The notes under the pieces are model-generated. The model ran no database searches and was not told the DNA's origin. It saw nothing but the letters and a program-made list of their open reading frames with translations. A stretch of 64,000 nt of DNA, taken from positions 8,990,001 to 9,054,000 of the forward strand of contig JAWNGF010000001.1 of NCBI GenBank assembly GCA_037039685.1. The letters run 5' to 3'. The stretch comes from Ceratobasidium sp. AG-K (taxonomy: Eukaryota; Basidiomycota; Agaricomycetes; Cantharellales; Ceratobasidiaceae). Below, piece by piece: positions 48,423 to 58,999 of the stretch. The position numbers and the translations under genes were made by a program. The stretch's first letter is position 1, and each line of letters starts with the position of its first letter.

Positions 48423-51400
48423 TTATCTACGCTTGAGATAGCATTTGGCCCAGTCTTCACCAAGCAGGACATTAGTATAGTCGATGCGGATTACTCCATT
48501 CGGTCCAACGACCCATGTATCCTGCGATAATGGGGTGTAACCAACAAGGTCTGGCGGGATCCAGAACATCAATCGAGATGAGGAGTCTACTACCCAGCCA
48601 TCTTTAGTGATGGACCACAGACCTGAACATGGAGACTCAGTATAAAGTTCGTGGCCAATAAAGGGGAGCTAGCAGGCGCACCGATAGGAGGAATGCCGTC
48701 GCAAGCGTTTGATGTACGGATGGTCGGGCCAGAGGCAGAAACCACGTGAGTGCGGTCAGGCGAGTACGCAACCGACTGGACGGCGCCAGTATGGCTCTGA
48801 GAAGGAGCACCAATCGCAGTCCCATCTTCAGCATTCCACATCCGGATGGTCTTGTCGTCAGAGCCAGAGACGATGCGTGTGCCGTCGGGTGAGAACGCAA
48901 CTGACATGACGTAATCGGTATGGCCCTGAAGAGGAGCACCGATTGCAGTCCCATCTTCAGCATTCCACATCCGGATGGTGTTGTCCCAAGAGCCAGAGAC
49001 AATGCGTGTGCCGTCGGGTGAGAACGCAACTGACCTGACGTAATCGGTATGGCCCTGAAGAGGAGCACCGATTGCAGTCCCATCTTCAGCATTCCACATC
49101 CGGATGGTCTTGTCGTCAGAGCCAGAGACGATGCGTGTGCCGTCGGGTGAGAACGCAACTGACATGACGTAATCGGTATGGCCCTGAAGAGGAGCACCGA
49201 TTGCAGTCCCATCTTCAGCATTCCACATCCGGATGGTCTTGTCGGAAGAGCCAGAGACGATGCGTGTGCCGTCGGGTGAGAACGCAACTGACCTGACGTA
49301 ATCGGTATGGCCCTGAAGAGGAGCACCGATTGCAGTCCCATCTTCAGCATTCCACATCCGGATGGTCTTGTCGGAAGAGCCAGAGACGATGCGTGTGCCG
49401 TCGGGTGAGAACGCAACTGACATGATGGCTCCGGTATGGCCCTGAAGAGGAGCACCGATTGCAGTCCCATCTTCAGCATTCCACATCCGGATGGTGTTGT
49501 CGGAAGAGCCAGAGACGATGCGTGTGCCGTCGGGTGAGAACGCAACTGACCAGACGTAATCGGTATGGCCCTGAAGAGGAGCACCGATTGCAGTCCCATC
49601 TTCAGCATTCCACATCCGGATGGTCTTGTCGTCAGAGCCAGAGACAATGCGTGTGCCGTCGGGTGAGAACGCAACTGACATGATGGCTCCGGTATGGCCC
49701 TGAAGAGGAGCACCGATTGCAGTCCCATCTTCAGCATTCCACATCCGGATGGTCTTGTCGGAAGAGCCAGAGACGATGCGTGTGCCGTCGGGTGAGAACG
49801 CAACTGACGTGACGTAATGGGTATGGCCCTGAAGAGGAGCACCGATTGCAGTCCCATCTTCAGCATTCCACATCCGGATGGTCTTGTCGGAAGAGCCAGA
49901 GACGATGCGTGTGCCGTCGGGTGAGAACGCAACTGACCTGACGTAATCGGTATGGCCCTGAAGAGGAGCACCGATTGCAGTCCCATCTTCAGCATTCCAC
50001 ATCCGGATGGTCTTGTCGTCAGAGCCAGAGACAATGCGTGTGCCGTCGGGTGAGAACGCAACTGACATGACGTAATGGGTATGGCCCTGAAGAGGAGCAC
50101 CGATTGCAGTCCCATCTTCAGCATTCCACATCCGGATGGTCTTGTCGGAAGAGCCAGAGACGATGCGTGTGCCGTCGGGTGAGAACGCAACTGACCAGAC
50201 GCCATCGGTATGACCCGGAAGAGGAGCACAGCTCAGAGCTCCAGTATACGCATCCTTGATTAGGACTTCGCCGTTCTCGCATCCAACCGCAATTCGCATG
50301 CCATCAGTGGAGTATGCAACCGAATACGCGCTTGACTTGACATCCCAACTCGTGATCATAGTCTCGCGCCTGTTCTCTATCCCCGGGCCTTTTGGTTCGA
50401 TTAGACCCTGTCTGTTTTTGCAGTGGTTCATATAGACCAGACTTGATTGATGGCAGAACGGCAGCCCTGATACGTATATGTGTGGCGTGCTCCTCGATAT
50501 CGGATTTGCCGCAATACCAACAGCAAACTTCCGTGCGTCCTCTGTGAATCTCAGCAGCTTGGAGGATGAGTACCTAGTCTGTATTCAAGTCAGTTAATCG
50601 ACTCTCTGACATATTCGGCCTCGCGTTTGGTTACCTGAATCCATAGCTTTGCCATAAGCATCATGCGTGCTGCTAGTCCTATCCATTGCTTCAGGCTCAT
50701 CACTTCCGTCCAAAACAGCAGTTGCTTCAACAGAAATCTATCCAGTTGTTCATGCAGTTCATTCAATTTAGGGGATTTGTTCAGGTGGTCGGCCCAGTAG
50801 CGGCAAGCGTATCCAAGGGTTGGCGATATCGTCTCAGCTACGCGTCTCTCAAAACCAGGCACCTTCTCGTCCGGTACATAGGATGACTCGAGCCCACAGA
50901 TGTTGAACCGCAGCTGGCTTTTCATGATCTCGAAGCATCGCCCCGCAAGGCATCCATCATGTTGTTCAGCGTCACAGAAGAAGCTCGCCGATCGCATGGG
51001 GCTGAATAGGTAGTCCGAAAATGATGCGTGTAGGGTGGACACAACCTCGCGGTTCTCTGACACATAAAGCACGGACTGTAGGGGCCTGAGGGCAGCGAAT
51101 GTACTATCTTCGTCACCGATCCCTGATAGCGCCGCCAAAGTCTTGATGCTGATCGGCTCGCGAGAGCACACAACCGTCCAGAGTACCTGTTTGATTCGTT
51201 CCACTTCTTCATCTTCTAACCTTTTCGTGTCGTATGCTGCAGCCAAGATGGTCCCGTATAGTTCGTCAATCTCGGCGTGTTTTCTTCCTGAGGTTGATCC
51301 CACTGATAGCATTAGCTTCAAGCGCTGTTTCTGATCCCCAGCCTGTATGTATCGAACTGCTGTGGCCGCATATATGAATAATATACCAGACATGGTGGCC

Positions 51401-53137
51401 AACTGCTTGATTTGGGTTCGCTCGACCAACGGTAACTCTTCGCGTAGGTACAGCTCGATGTCGGCTTGCACGTCTGATTGTTTGACTGTATGCAGTTCAT
51501 AGATGGAGCGTGAGCTCACGGGCTGTTCCTGGATACCAGTCTGTATGCTTGGCTCAGGCCGACTCGTAACGAAGAACTTGACCGGAAGATCGTGTGCCTC
51601 TCGAAGCAGTATGTCTAGAAATATTTTTGCACTCTTGTTGGCCGTACACTCGTCTAGGGCATCGACAATGATTACGAGTCCCCTCGGCATCTGGTCTTTC
51701 ACTTGTTGCAGCGGTTGCTTTATCATCTGTTCGAACTGTGTAGGGATCGTGCGGGAAAGAAGGTCCGAGTCATTCCTCAGTACATTGCAGAGATTAGCCA
51801 GGAATTGGTTTGAAAATCGAGCAAGCTGGTATGCAATCGTGGGTATAATGCGAGCAACTTCCCGACACTCGGCTGTTGTGCGAGTACAAAAGAAGCTCGC
51901 GGCAAGTTGTTTTCTTCTCTCCAGTCTCTGAGCAAAGGTGTATGCAATGGTGGTCTTGCCGGTGCCAGCCATGCCATTCATCCAGCACACTTTCGGGGTA
52001 TTGGGGTCGTCTAGCCAAGTATGAAGGTCGGATAGTACGCCGGTGCGAGTTTTTTCAGCGCAGGCTCTGCGATTTATTTCGGTGGATAAACTAGAGTTAT
52101 AGGCGGCGAGTTTTGCGGGCTTGATGCCTTCCAGTCGATCATTCTGTTAAGCCCGAACCCCGTGAATCTCAGTTGACTTTAGAAGTAATCTGCTACTTAC
52201 CTGTTCCTTGCTTCGGATGTTTAGATCTGTGTCAATCTACGAAGCATTCAGATACGTGTACATATGCGCTCGTACGCTAGTAACACAATCACCTGCAACT
52301 GTCGGGAAATGGCCTTGATATATTGGTCGCACTTCGTAAGCGCTTCTCCAACCTGCTCCGCTTGGATGAGGCGTCCGATTGAGTCTTGCGCTTGGATCTT
52401 CGCGATGACATCTACTTGGTTTTGGATTGATCTAAACGGGGATCGTATTAATCTCTGCCCTGTATTTAATGTGGATATGAGACGCACTGTATTTGTTCAA
52501 CGATGAAGTCCATCATCGAGGATGCCGTCATCCCAGGCAAGTGTCGGCCAAGCGTTTCACTCATAATCTTGAGTTCGCGAACCAACGGCTCGCACTCTTC
52601 TTGGTTCTTGGTGGCTTCCTGCATACCAGATTGAAAGTAATCAGTTGACGCTTTTCGATGTACTATAGTGAGTGCACTCGCCTCAAGCGCATTGAAACCC
52701 GATAGCAAACCCCCGACTACGGATTGGAGGGGTGGGAAAAACCCGGCGCTGGTGTGTAGCGCACGGAGGGCCATGTTCAGTCCACCCCATGCGATAGCCC
52801 TACTTGGAGCTGGCTGGGGGCCGCTGAGCGCTACCGGAATATGTAATGACGGGGCCGGTGATGCAGACGCTGGGAGCGCAAGCGCAGCTATAGAGTGGAC
52901 AGGAGATGGCGGCGCTGAAATGGGCCGCTTCGGCATAGGTGAGAGTGCGACTGGCGCCTGTAGAGCGGCGCTCGACAGTCCAGACGCAGGAGGTGATAAC
53001 ACAACTGTAGGCGGGACTGGAGTAGTAGGCCTCGAGGGAGGAGCTGATGGCGATGGCGATCCGAATGCTTTGTTCCATGCGCGGGCGGCACTGGCTCGAA
53101 TTCCTTTGGACTTTGACTTTGACTTTGACATCCTCAT
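48423..53137 (-). CDS. NLR protein: helical N-terminus, NACHT, WD40 repeats
   Basis: Fungal NOD-like receptor of the NACHT-WD40 (HET-E/NWD2) type, probably in non-self recognition or programmed cell death. The ATG at 53137 (or 53131) starts a basic MSKSKSKSKG stretch and a Pro/Ser-rich region. A helical N-terminal domain follows (ELKIMSETLGRHLPGMTASS, IQNQVDVIAKIQAQDSIGRL, CDQYIKAISRQLQ), possibly MLKL/HeLo-like. NACHT begins with CWMNGMAGTGKTTIAYTFAQ (Walker A), then LVIIVDALDEC (Walker B) and VKFFVTSRPEP. A winged-helix and linker region runs to AEYVRESIN. After an intron come about 13 WD40 blades, 11 of them near-identical. A final 59-nt intron joins PPIG to LWSITKDGWVVDSSSRLMFW, IPPDLVGYTPLSQDTWVVGP and AKCYLKRR-stop, a characteristic NLR C-terminal cap. 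The gene looks intact. A GC-AG donor may be used near 52690. Confidence 0.9.
48797..50215 (-). repeat. 11 tandem near-identical WD40 repeats, 129 bp each
   Basis: Eleven units of exactly 43 codons (11 x 129 = 1419 bp), each starting GHT and ending GAPLQ (GAPSQ in the last). The core SVAFSPDGTRIVSGS and TIRMWNAEDGTAIGAP is invariant. Variation is confined to the four residues after GHT (DGVW, HYVM, DYVR, HYVT, GAIM, DYVW, DYVM) and to S/D/W before D and K/N after it. Flanking degenerate blades lie on both sides. The pattern indicates concerted evolution by repeat exchange with selection on surface positions. Confidence 0.95.
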
Positions 53138-53218
53138 AGACTGTGGTAGAGGGCGTCAAACACATAAGAAATTTGCATTTGTGACTATATCAGGACATGG
53201 CTGTGCATGGACCTGAAC

Positions 53219-54443
53219 ACCAGGCATAAGGCCTAAAATGGGTTGTTCGGATTGTTACGCGTTCATTCCCGAGTGTAAAGCACCGTAACGCGTAGCGTAA
53301 CGAATAGCACAGCCACGATCTCCCGCGTTAGTTGCACCGTGGATGTGCGTTGCACGCCATTTGCACGGATTACCGAATCAAATACCATAAATACTATATA
53401 TGCACTATATCTACATATGATCCTCGATAATCTTTGCAGCTCGGTGGAGGCTTGGGAGAATATCTATGCCGTTCCCATGTTGCATGTGATTAGCCCTTAG
53501 CCTTCCCCCGGAGAAGGCGCGTTCGGTATCAACAGGGGATGCTGTAATAGATACCAATGTGTTAATAAACGTGGTGATTAGATTGGAGGAATTAACATAC
53601 TGGGCGCTTCGGATTCGTTGTCGGCCAGAACTGCAAATCCGCGTTGGCCGCCACACGACCGAGCGGCTACAAGTAGATTCCGCCTGCCGTCACAGTTCCG
53701 CATGCGGTCCCTAGTGAGGGGACCATGGTTCGGCTCGTGAAACCTACAGCTCAACTGGATGATAAGTCTCTCAGGCTCGCCATTCTCGTTGTGAAAACGC
53801 TCGAGAGAGGGCTCATAATGGTTGTACGCCGAGGATCGCCATACATCTGCAGCGGCATCTAGTAAGAGTCGATATTAAAATGAATCCGTAATAGAATAAT
53901 ATAAGTGCACGTATCCGAAATCTCTCGGTCACTATAATCCCATACCTCGACGTCAGACAATAAAATAAGGCCCTTGCGGTGCTTTGCACGAGGGCGGGTT
54001 GCCCCCAAAGGAGCAGGGCGTTTGTTGAAGGTATTGGGTGCAGGGAGAGATTGGCGAGGCATTGTTGAGTGGTATTTTTTCGAAGCTCAAGGAGGTTCGA
54101 GCGACGCCCCTACGGTCCGACTGGAGTCACTCTTATATACTGTATGCATACACTTTGGGTAGGGGTTATATCACGCAAATTTCGGGCGCATATATTCATA
54201 TTTAGTAGCCTATAGCGAGGAGGCAGACAGCGAGCGCTGGTTCATGTACGTCACGCGCAGCGGGCCCCACTGTCCCTCACATCCGCGCGCACAGCACGGA
54301 TAACGTCCCTAAATTCCGAGTTCGTGCGGTTAGCGTTACATAAACACCCCACGCTTTGCTCACTCCCAACCCGACCCGGACCCGCAAATTTGCCGTGGTC
54401 ATTATCCGACATCCCGTGCGCCGTTTTAGGCCCTAACCAGGCA
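53219..54443 (-). mobile_element. Internally deleted hAT transposon (element 2) with TSDs
   Basis: Perfect 8-bp target duplications ACCAGGCA at 53219-53226 and 54436-54443 enclose a 1209-bp element. Its ends are imperfect inverted repeats, TAAGGCCTAAAATGGG against TAGGGCCTAAAACGGC. On the minus strand it keeps an N-terminal transposase piece (ATG at 54062; APLGATRPRAKHRKGLILLS, DVEVWDYSDREIS), a second piece (DVWRSSAYNHYEPSLERFHN), and the dimerisation domain (SPVDTERAFSGGRLRANHMQ), ending KIIEDHM at 53411. The catalytic core is missing. It is homologous to element 1 but more diverged. It lies directly upstream (82 bp) of the NLR start codon. Confidence 0.9.
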
Positions 54444-54499
54444 GAATGAAGTTGGTTCAGGCTTCATGTGACATGATGTCACGACACGCGACAACCACC

Positions 54500-55059
54500 A
54501 TGTCTCCCAAGTCCAAAGCAAAAAAAGAAGTTGTCTCGACGCTATACGTGCCGATTCCCCATCGCTGCCGCCTACTACATCGCATTTGCCTGCCTCTTTC
54601 CACGAGGTGGATAATCCCACCAAACCGAGTCCCGAAATCGAATGGGAGACTGACCGTGACGATATCGATCCTGAACTCCAGGATGAAGTCGATGCCGAGG
54701 ACGTTCTTGACGACCTCAACTACCAAGCTCGCAAAATCCACGAGAGCTTTTCTAAACTCATGGACAGCTCAAATCACGAGTTGACTGATCAAATTTTCAG
54801 CCGTGAGCGGTACCGCAATATGCTAGGCCTTGTTGCCGCCGATCTAGTCGAAACGATTGAAAAGATATCGTACATCCAGGACATGTACGGTGCAGTCGAG
54901 CTTATAAAGGACCGGGACGTTTGTGTCGTTGACGCCCTCTCGCGGTACGCTGACCGCCCCGAAATGCGCCACCCGTCTGCCCCGCCGAAGGTCAAGCGTT
55001 CCACCCTGAGGACGATGGTTGGGGGTAGGATCGCTTTCAAAACCCTGGGGAATGATTGA
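54500..55059 (+). pseudogene. Acidic coiled-coil ORF, broken or fused at both ends
   Basis: Not recognised. From about 54540 to about 54987 the frame is clearly protein-like: EVDNPTKPSPEIEWETDRDD, then LDDLNYQARKIHESFSKLMD, then MLGLVAADLVETIEKISYIQ. The only plausible upstream ATG (54500, MSPKSKAKK) is one base out of frame across an A7 run (54520-54526). Otherwise it joins through a weak GTGCCG...CACGAG intron. The 3' end, from about 54988, is antisense to a monooxygenase N-terminus, so the natural C-terminus has probably been replaced. It is best read as a truncated gene at a rearrangement junction, though a working short protein cannot be excluded. Confidence 0.45.
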
Positions 55060-55134
55060 GTTTTTGACGAGGAGACGAGCAAGGGTTAGACCCGCTGGGC
55101 CAGCACCGATGATAGCAATGCGAGGATGAAACAT
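54988..55134 (-). pseudogene. N-terminal fragment of an FAD-dependent monooxygenase
   Basis: The ATG at 55134 opens MFHPRIAIIGAGPAGLTLAR (GxGxxG dinucleotide fold), then LLVKNSI, then FESDPTPNHRPQGGTLDL, the standard start of TetX/salicylate-hydroxylase-like enzymes. Homology stops at about 54988 after GGTLDL, where the expected continuation is replaced by sequence antisense to the neighbouring coiled-coil ORF. A TATATA element at about 55215 suggests the original promoter is still attached. It belongs to the same family as the fragment at 43009-43332, but the two do not overlap in protein position. Confidence 0.7.
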
Positions 55135-55951
55135 GGCTAAAGCAAAGTATTTCAAAAGGCGTAGACGATGTGAAGAGAACTCTGAGGTTTTGTGGTAGTC
55201 CCTCGGTGGTCTGCTCTTATATACCCTCAAGGCGCCGGAATACACATGGGACGGTTTGTGTACATATATCGCACAGCCAACCCTTCGGCATGTCGCATGT
55301 ACGTACAGGCAGGCAGGTGGTTCCTGTAACTGGTTTTCATTAGTGCATTGCAGAGGGTAGTAATATTATATGCTGCGCCGCGATCACTGAGGTACCAAGA
55401 TCAGGCTAACATACACTTACTGGCGGTTTCTATTATAGATATATGCGCTACCCAAATACACCTCCCACATTAAGAAATGGAGGATTACGCGGACACGTTC
55501 AGACGTGCCGTCGGATCAGGTATCGTTGATGGCTCGAGAGTCGTGTGATAGATTCCCGCCGAACATTGCGCGTCCCCAGCCATGGACTTGATACAGAAAC
55601 CATATCAGTCGAACGGTTCAACGTTCCCGTGGCGGTGCGGGTGCATCCCATATTATTCTAACGCCGAATCATGGGGAAAGTAGTGGGTCAAAAATATTAT
55701 TGCAATGGTACGCGAGTTGATCTTCGGCAAAGGGCAATGGATCAGAACCTCTATCATATACCGCAGCACTTGGGTCAATAGTCGGCGATTTACTTTGAGT
55801 TGAAACTCAAAGCCTTGAGCCTCCCGGTGAGTATATGCGCTTATTTCAAGGTCATATACAGCACCAATGGCGCGCCCATTTCTCGGCCGAAGCGCCAAAC
55901 CAATAATTACACCCAGCTTCTACACCTCCAATTCAAACCAAATTCGACACA
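55135..55951. promoter_or_regulatory. Intergenic upstream of homoserine dehydrogenase
   Basis: 817 bp holding the old monooxygenase promoter (TATATA at about 55215, minus direction) and the homoserine dehydrogenase promoter. No canonical Gcn4 site TGACTCA was seen in it. Confidence 0.4.
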
Positions 55952-57174
55952 ATGCCTATCAATGTAGCAATCGTGGGCGTTGGCCTAGTGGGCTCAGAGA
56001 CTATTGCCCAGCTTGCTAGACTAACCTCGCAATTTCGCCTCGTCGCACTCTCCAACTCGAAGAAGCTCCTGTTCAACCCATCGGGCGTATCACTCTCGTC
56101 ATGGCAATCTGAACTCGCGGCATCGAGCGCGACTCCTGATCTCGAGCAACTCACGAGGTCGTTGATCGGGATTCAGGGCAATGGAGAGAGGGTTGCGCTG
56201 GTGGATAATACGTCCTCGGATGCGGTTGCGGCGTTGTATCCTTCGTTTTTGAGTGCGGGAATCGACGTTGTTACGCCCAACAAGAAGGCCTATTCGTCGG
56301 ATTTGGGATTGTATCAGAGGATCAAGGATGCGAGTGCTCAGGCTGGGTCGAGGTATCTGAACGAGTCGACTGTAGGCGCTGGACTGCCGATCATCTCAAC
56401 TCTGAAGGACCTGATTGCAACTGGAGACAAGGTGAGTCGCGCAAACCTATTATGTCGCCTCTCATACTTAGAAGGAGTAGATCATCAAAATCGAAGGAGT
56501 ACTTTCCGGAACTCTGAGCTACATCTTCAACGAATACTCCAAGCCTGGAGGGGGAGACTCGTCATTCTCGTCCATCGTTAAAGTCGCGCGCGAAAAGGGA
56601 TACACCGTAAGTCCCCCCATTAGCCTACATAGCAGACACTTGAAATTGTATCACATATAGGAGCCCCATCCAGGAGATGATCTCAACGGCGCTGACGTAG
56701 CCCGAAAACTCACCATCCTCTCGCGCATGATCCCCGAACTCGCCTCGTCCCTGCCACAAGGATACAAGTCCGTATCCATCACTTCACTCGTACCTCATGC
56801 ATTGGCCAACGTCTCGTCTGGGGACGACCTTATCGCTCGTCTGCCCGAGTTTGATGCTGAGCCTGCCAAATTGCGAGATGATGCTGCGAAAGAGGGCAAG
56901 GTGTTGAGGTATGCGGGTGTAATTGATGTCAAGAGTGGGACGATCAAGGCTGCTTTGGAAAAGTGAGTGCGGAGACGTGATGTAATAGGATAGGACTGAT
57001 GGTGGCGATAGATACCCTGTTGATCACCCGTTCGCGACCGCACTTGGGGGATCAGACAATATCATCGCATTCCACACGGAGCGATACAGCCCTCGCCCGT
57101 TAATTATACAGGGCGCGGGAGCTGGAGCGGCCGTAACAGCAATGGGAGTCGTGAGCGACTTGCTCAAACTGTAG
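55952..57174 (+). CDS. HOM6: Homoserine dehydrogenase
   Basis: Reduces aspartate semialdehyde to homoserine with NAD(P)H, the branch point to threonine and methionine. The ATG at 55952 gives MPINVAIVGVGLVGSETIAQ (GxGxxG cofactor site), ALVDNTSSDAVAALYPSFL, VVTPNKKAYSSDL, then RYLNESTVGAGLPIISTL, the signature region. A 45-50-nt intron leads to IIKIEGVLSGTLSYIFNEYS. After another intron comes EPHPGDDLNGADVARKLTIL with the catalytic-region Asp and Lys. The last exon carries YPVDHPFATALGGSDNIIAF and LIIQGAGAGAAVTAMGVVSD and ends at 57174. The length is close to the roughly 360-residue fungal enzyme. There is no aspartokinase domain, as expected in fungi. Confidence 0.96.
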
Positions 57175-57247
57175 CTATAGACTAAGCTCGAATAAATCAA
57201 TTGATTCAATGGGTATCGAATAAACAAATTCAAAGGTATATCTAAGT

Positions 57248-58999
57248 TCACTCAAAGCGCACCGTCGCCTCGCGTCCCTTGCGGTCAATCTTTAGCAACT
57301 TCTTCGCCACACATGCATAGAGTGCTTTGATGCCAAGTCCTGATGCGCTTTCGCTTTCTCCTTCTTTTCCGGCGAGTGCTGTTCGAACGGCTGGAAGAGG
57401 CGATGGCCCTTCGCGAAGGAGGTAGAGGAGGAGTGTGGCGGTGAGGACGGTTTGAGCAGAGGCGGGTTCAGTGGGGTTGGCAGTAGAGGACGCGACCGAA
57501 GGAGCGGGCGAGGAAGGCGCGCCTGCGAGTGATTGGGAAGCAATGGTTTGGAGGATTGATCTGGACCTAATATCAGGGCAGATGCGCAGGATGGGGCAAT
57601 GGACTTACGCAGTTTCCGCAACACCTGGCGCAGGCGTGTCCGTACCATAATTTGAAGTTGGAACGAGGACTTTGCCAACCGTAGACCAAATGAGCGCCTG
57701 TAAATCTAATTAAATTGGGAACAAAATAAAAAATAAAATTACATACGGCATTGGCTTCCGTCTCGGGTGTGACCTTGACTTCCTGGGTTGGGGCAGGTGC
57801 AGGTGTAGGTGCGGGTTTCGGTTTCGGTTCGGCGGCAGGTTTAGGCGGTGGGGGTGTAGGTTCACGGGGAGGCGCAGCGACAGGAGTCGGCGCGGGGGCA
57901 GGTGTAGGTGCAGGGGGATGCGCCGCCAAGGAACTAGTAGACCTCAACGGTGGAGCCGAACTCACGGGCGACGCGGGTGGGGACAACCCAACTGCAGGGG
58001 GAATGGCAAGCACAACTGTCGCGTCCACTCCATCGCCTTCATCCTCGCCCTCGTCGCCCCACACCGAATCCACCCCCACCGGTTCGTCGGGTTCTGTAGG
58101 CCCAGCGGAGCTCAAGATCGAATCGTCGGCCCATTGGGGTGGTCCTTCGTCGACTAGGGACTCGCCCACGCCAGACGAGAGGTGCATAGAGATATTGGTT
58201 GTCGCGTCGTCTGGATCGGCGCGAGTGAGGAACGGGTTAGGAATTTTGCCTCCGCCAGGGCGCGTGCGAGTTCGCGCGGCTGCGGTGGGCGTGGAGATAG
58301 GAGCGGCAGTTTGCTGGATTGCGCGCGTACGCTTTTTGGTGAGTTGTTCGCGGAGGGCGTCTCTCTGGCGCCAAGTCAGTATAAATCAGTATACGGGGAA
58401 GGTGGACTTACGCGTCGTTTGGCAGCAGCTAGTTGCGCCTCGAGTTTAACTACAATCTTTTCTTCGTCCTTGGCGGACGGGAGTTCTGGTTCGTCGGGCG
58501 CGAGTTCAGGGCCAGACGACTTGAGTTCCTCGAGCTCGTCTTCAAGTAGCGAGATACGACTCCGAACCTCTGACGTGCGATCAAGCAGCTGGTCGATATG
58601 CCCTCGAGCGCGTGGCATCGATCCACTAACTCTTTTAAGTACACCACCACCAAACCCGACCTGGACTCACTAATTATCCACCAACCGCGAAGCGGCATCC
58701 AACAACACGTCCACATCTACCTCTCGTTCGGGTACCGGCGGCGCACCACCCACCCCAGTATTCAACGGCACCGCAATAGGTCTGACGTCCACCGGACCCT
58801 TGACACCACCCACATCCACACTCCGATGCGTAAACAACGTCTGCTCGCCCTCGTCTGCGTCACGTATAATATCAGTAATCACGTGTTTCCCGAGTACGGC
58901 GTCTGTAAACGGTCCGACGTCTGTAATCGTACGGTTCGAGGCGGTGAGAATGTCATCGGTCGAGAGCGAGAGACGCGAGAGAGAGTCGAGCAGGCCCAT
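57248..58999 (-). CDS. Probable DASH/Dam1 complex subunit Spc34, with Pro-rich insertion
   Basis: Kinetochore-microtubule coupler subunit, by N-terminal resemblance. MGLLDSLSRLSLSTDDI leads to GPFTDAVLGKHVITDIIRDA and then GEQTLFTH, matching the Spc34 pattern of an ALL-x-HDITxLIRDTExHExxLF block. After VDVDVLLDAASRLVDNYGS (an intron lies inside it) comes a coiled coil (HIDQLLDRTSEVRSRISLLE, DELEELK; VVKLEAQLAAAKRR). A long Pro/Ala/Ser-rich region with alternating Pro-Ala/Pro-Lys follows (57760-57930), absent from typical 250-300-residue Spc34 proteins. The C-terminal exon ends LYACVAKKLLKIDRKGREAT and VRFE-stop. The assignment is by recalled motif and moderate. The alternative is an unrelated coiled-coil protein. 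It is divergent from histone H3. Confidence 0.6.

Noticed and set aside
48637..50229. 530-codon open frame (minus strand) overlapping the WD40 array, with repeats of its own
   Set aside because: It is the +1 frame of the 129-bp repeats. A unit length divisible by three with one stop-free alternative frame makes it open by repetition; it has no known motif and the WD40 frame is the real one.
52668..53216. 182-codon plus-strand frame opposite the NLR N-terminus
   Set aside because: Antisense of the Pro/Ser/Ala-rich NLR N-terminal region; no motif and no ATG-led exon chain.
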